DNA of 5,439 bases from Campylobacteraceae bacterium (GTDB lineage Bacteria; Campylobacterota; Campylobacteria; Campylobacterales; Sulfurospirillaceae). The DNA lies in contig JALUMZ010000323.1 in the NCBI GenBank assembly GCA_027055635.1, positions 1-5,439 of the forward strand, given 5' to 3'. This document shows positions 5,303 through 5,439 of this stretch, piece by piece (positions within the stretch are counted from its first letter, which is position 1; every line of letters begins with the position of its first letter). The notes under the pieces were generated by a model. It worked only from the letters and a program-made list of their open reading frames with translations, had not been told where the DNA came from and made no database searches. The position numbers and the translations under genes were made by a program.

Positions 5303-5439
5303 CTATTCTACGCAAGGAGTATCGCCTTTTCTAAGGTCTGCTCCAATTTCATCACGGCTTGGCTGTCCGTCAACAACATCACTCCAAACTATACAGCCTT
5401 CAGTCGGACATGCTGCAGCACAAGCTGGCTCATCATGAT
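5303..5439 (-). CDS. 2[4Fe-4S] ferredoxin, C-terminal part only
   Basis: Seen: the last 44 codons, open from the right edge to TAG at 5303-5305; the N-terminus is outside the window. The visible part contains HDEPACAAACPTEGC, then VWSDVVDGQPSRDEIG, and ends KGDTPCVE. CAAACP (third and fourth ligands of the second cluster motif, C-x3-C-P) with the preceding HDEPA is typical of the small bacterial-type ferredoxins with an extended C-terminus (Allochromatium-like) common in Campylobacterota. Known: they are cytosolic low-potential electron carriers, for example for 2-oxoacid:acceptor oxidoreductases of the reductive TCA cycle in this group. A further cysteine two residues before the terminal Glu is unlikely to be a cluster ligand. 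A hairpin terminator follows, so it is probably transcribed separately from ndk. Confidence 0.93.
   Translation of the reverse strand, partial: HDEPACAAACPTEGCIVWSDVVDGQPSRDEIGADLRKGDTPCVE

Overview
The window is about 35-37% GC (estimated by eye). It looks like chromosomal DNA from a Campylobacterota (epsilonproteobacterial) organism of Sulfurimonas-like type. The reasons are the AT-rich coding style, the gene order ferredoxin - ndk - DUF177 - rpmF - plsX - fabH, the characteristic cysteine-free ribosomal protein L32, and a promoter of the class TTTTTTTG-N-TATAAT without a recognisable -35. The genus is an inference; the phylum-level call is firmer.

Every supported large gene lies on the minus strand, so the region reads from right to left. 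At the right edge is the 3' end of a bacterial-type ferredoxin gene, followed by an 11-bp perfect hairpin that probably terminates it. A strong promoter (-10 at 5212-5217) and a small leader hairpin then precede a compact operon: ndk (nucleoside diphosphate kinase, TTG start), a DUF177/YceD-like zinc-ribbon protein, rpmF (L32, only 50 codons), plsX and fabH. The gaps are only 0-22 bases, and rpmF and plsX abut as TAG|ATG. These genes link nucleotide supply, 23S rRNA/ribosome assembly and the first steps of fatty acid and phospholipid synthesis.

After fabH comes a 108-base gap (2096-2203) with a candidate promoter overlapped by a 26-bp near-palindrome. It leads into a second transcription unit that runs off the left edge: a HyfB/HycC-type antiporter-like membrane subunit (626 aa) and, overlapping it by 4 bases (ATGA), the start of a HyfC/HycD (NuoH-like) subunit. 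These are membrane-arm subunits of a group 4 [NiFe] hydrogenase or a hydrogenase-related (Ehr-like) complex. The catalytic subunits lie outside the window, so hydrogenase activity cannot be judged here.

I see no mobile element, CRISPR array, tRNA or rRNA, and no clearly new biological system. The points most worth a second look are in and beside the fabH-hyfB gap: the operator-like palindrome, a 19-codon reading frame on the opposite strand with a perfect Shine-Dalgarno sequence, an FNR-like palindrome at the very start of hyfB, and the short HyfB N-terminus, which appears to lack the first two membrane helices of its relatives.
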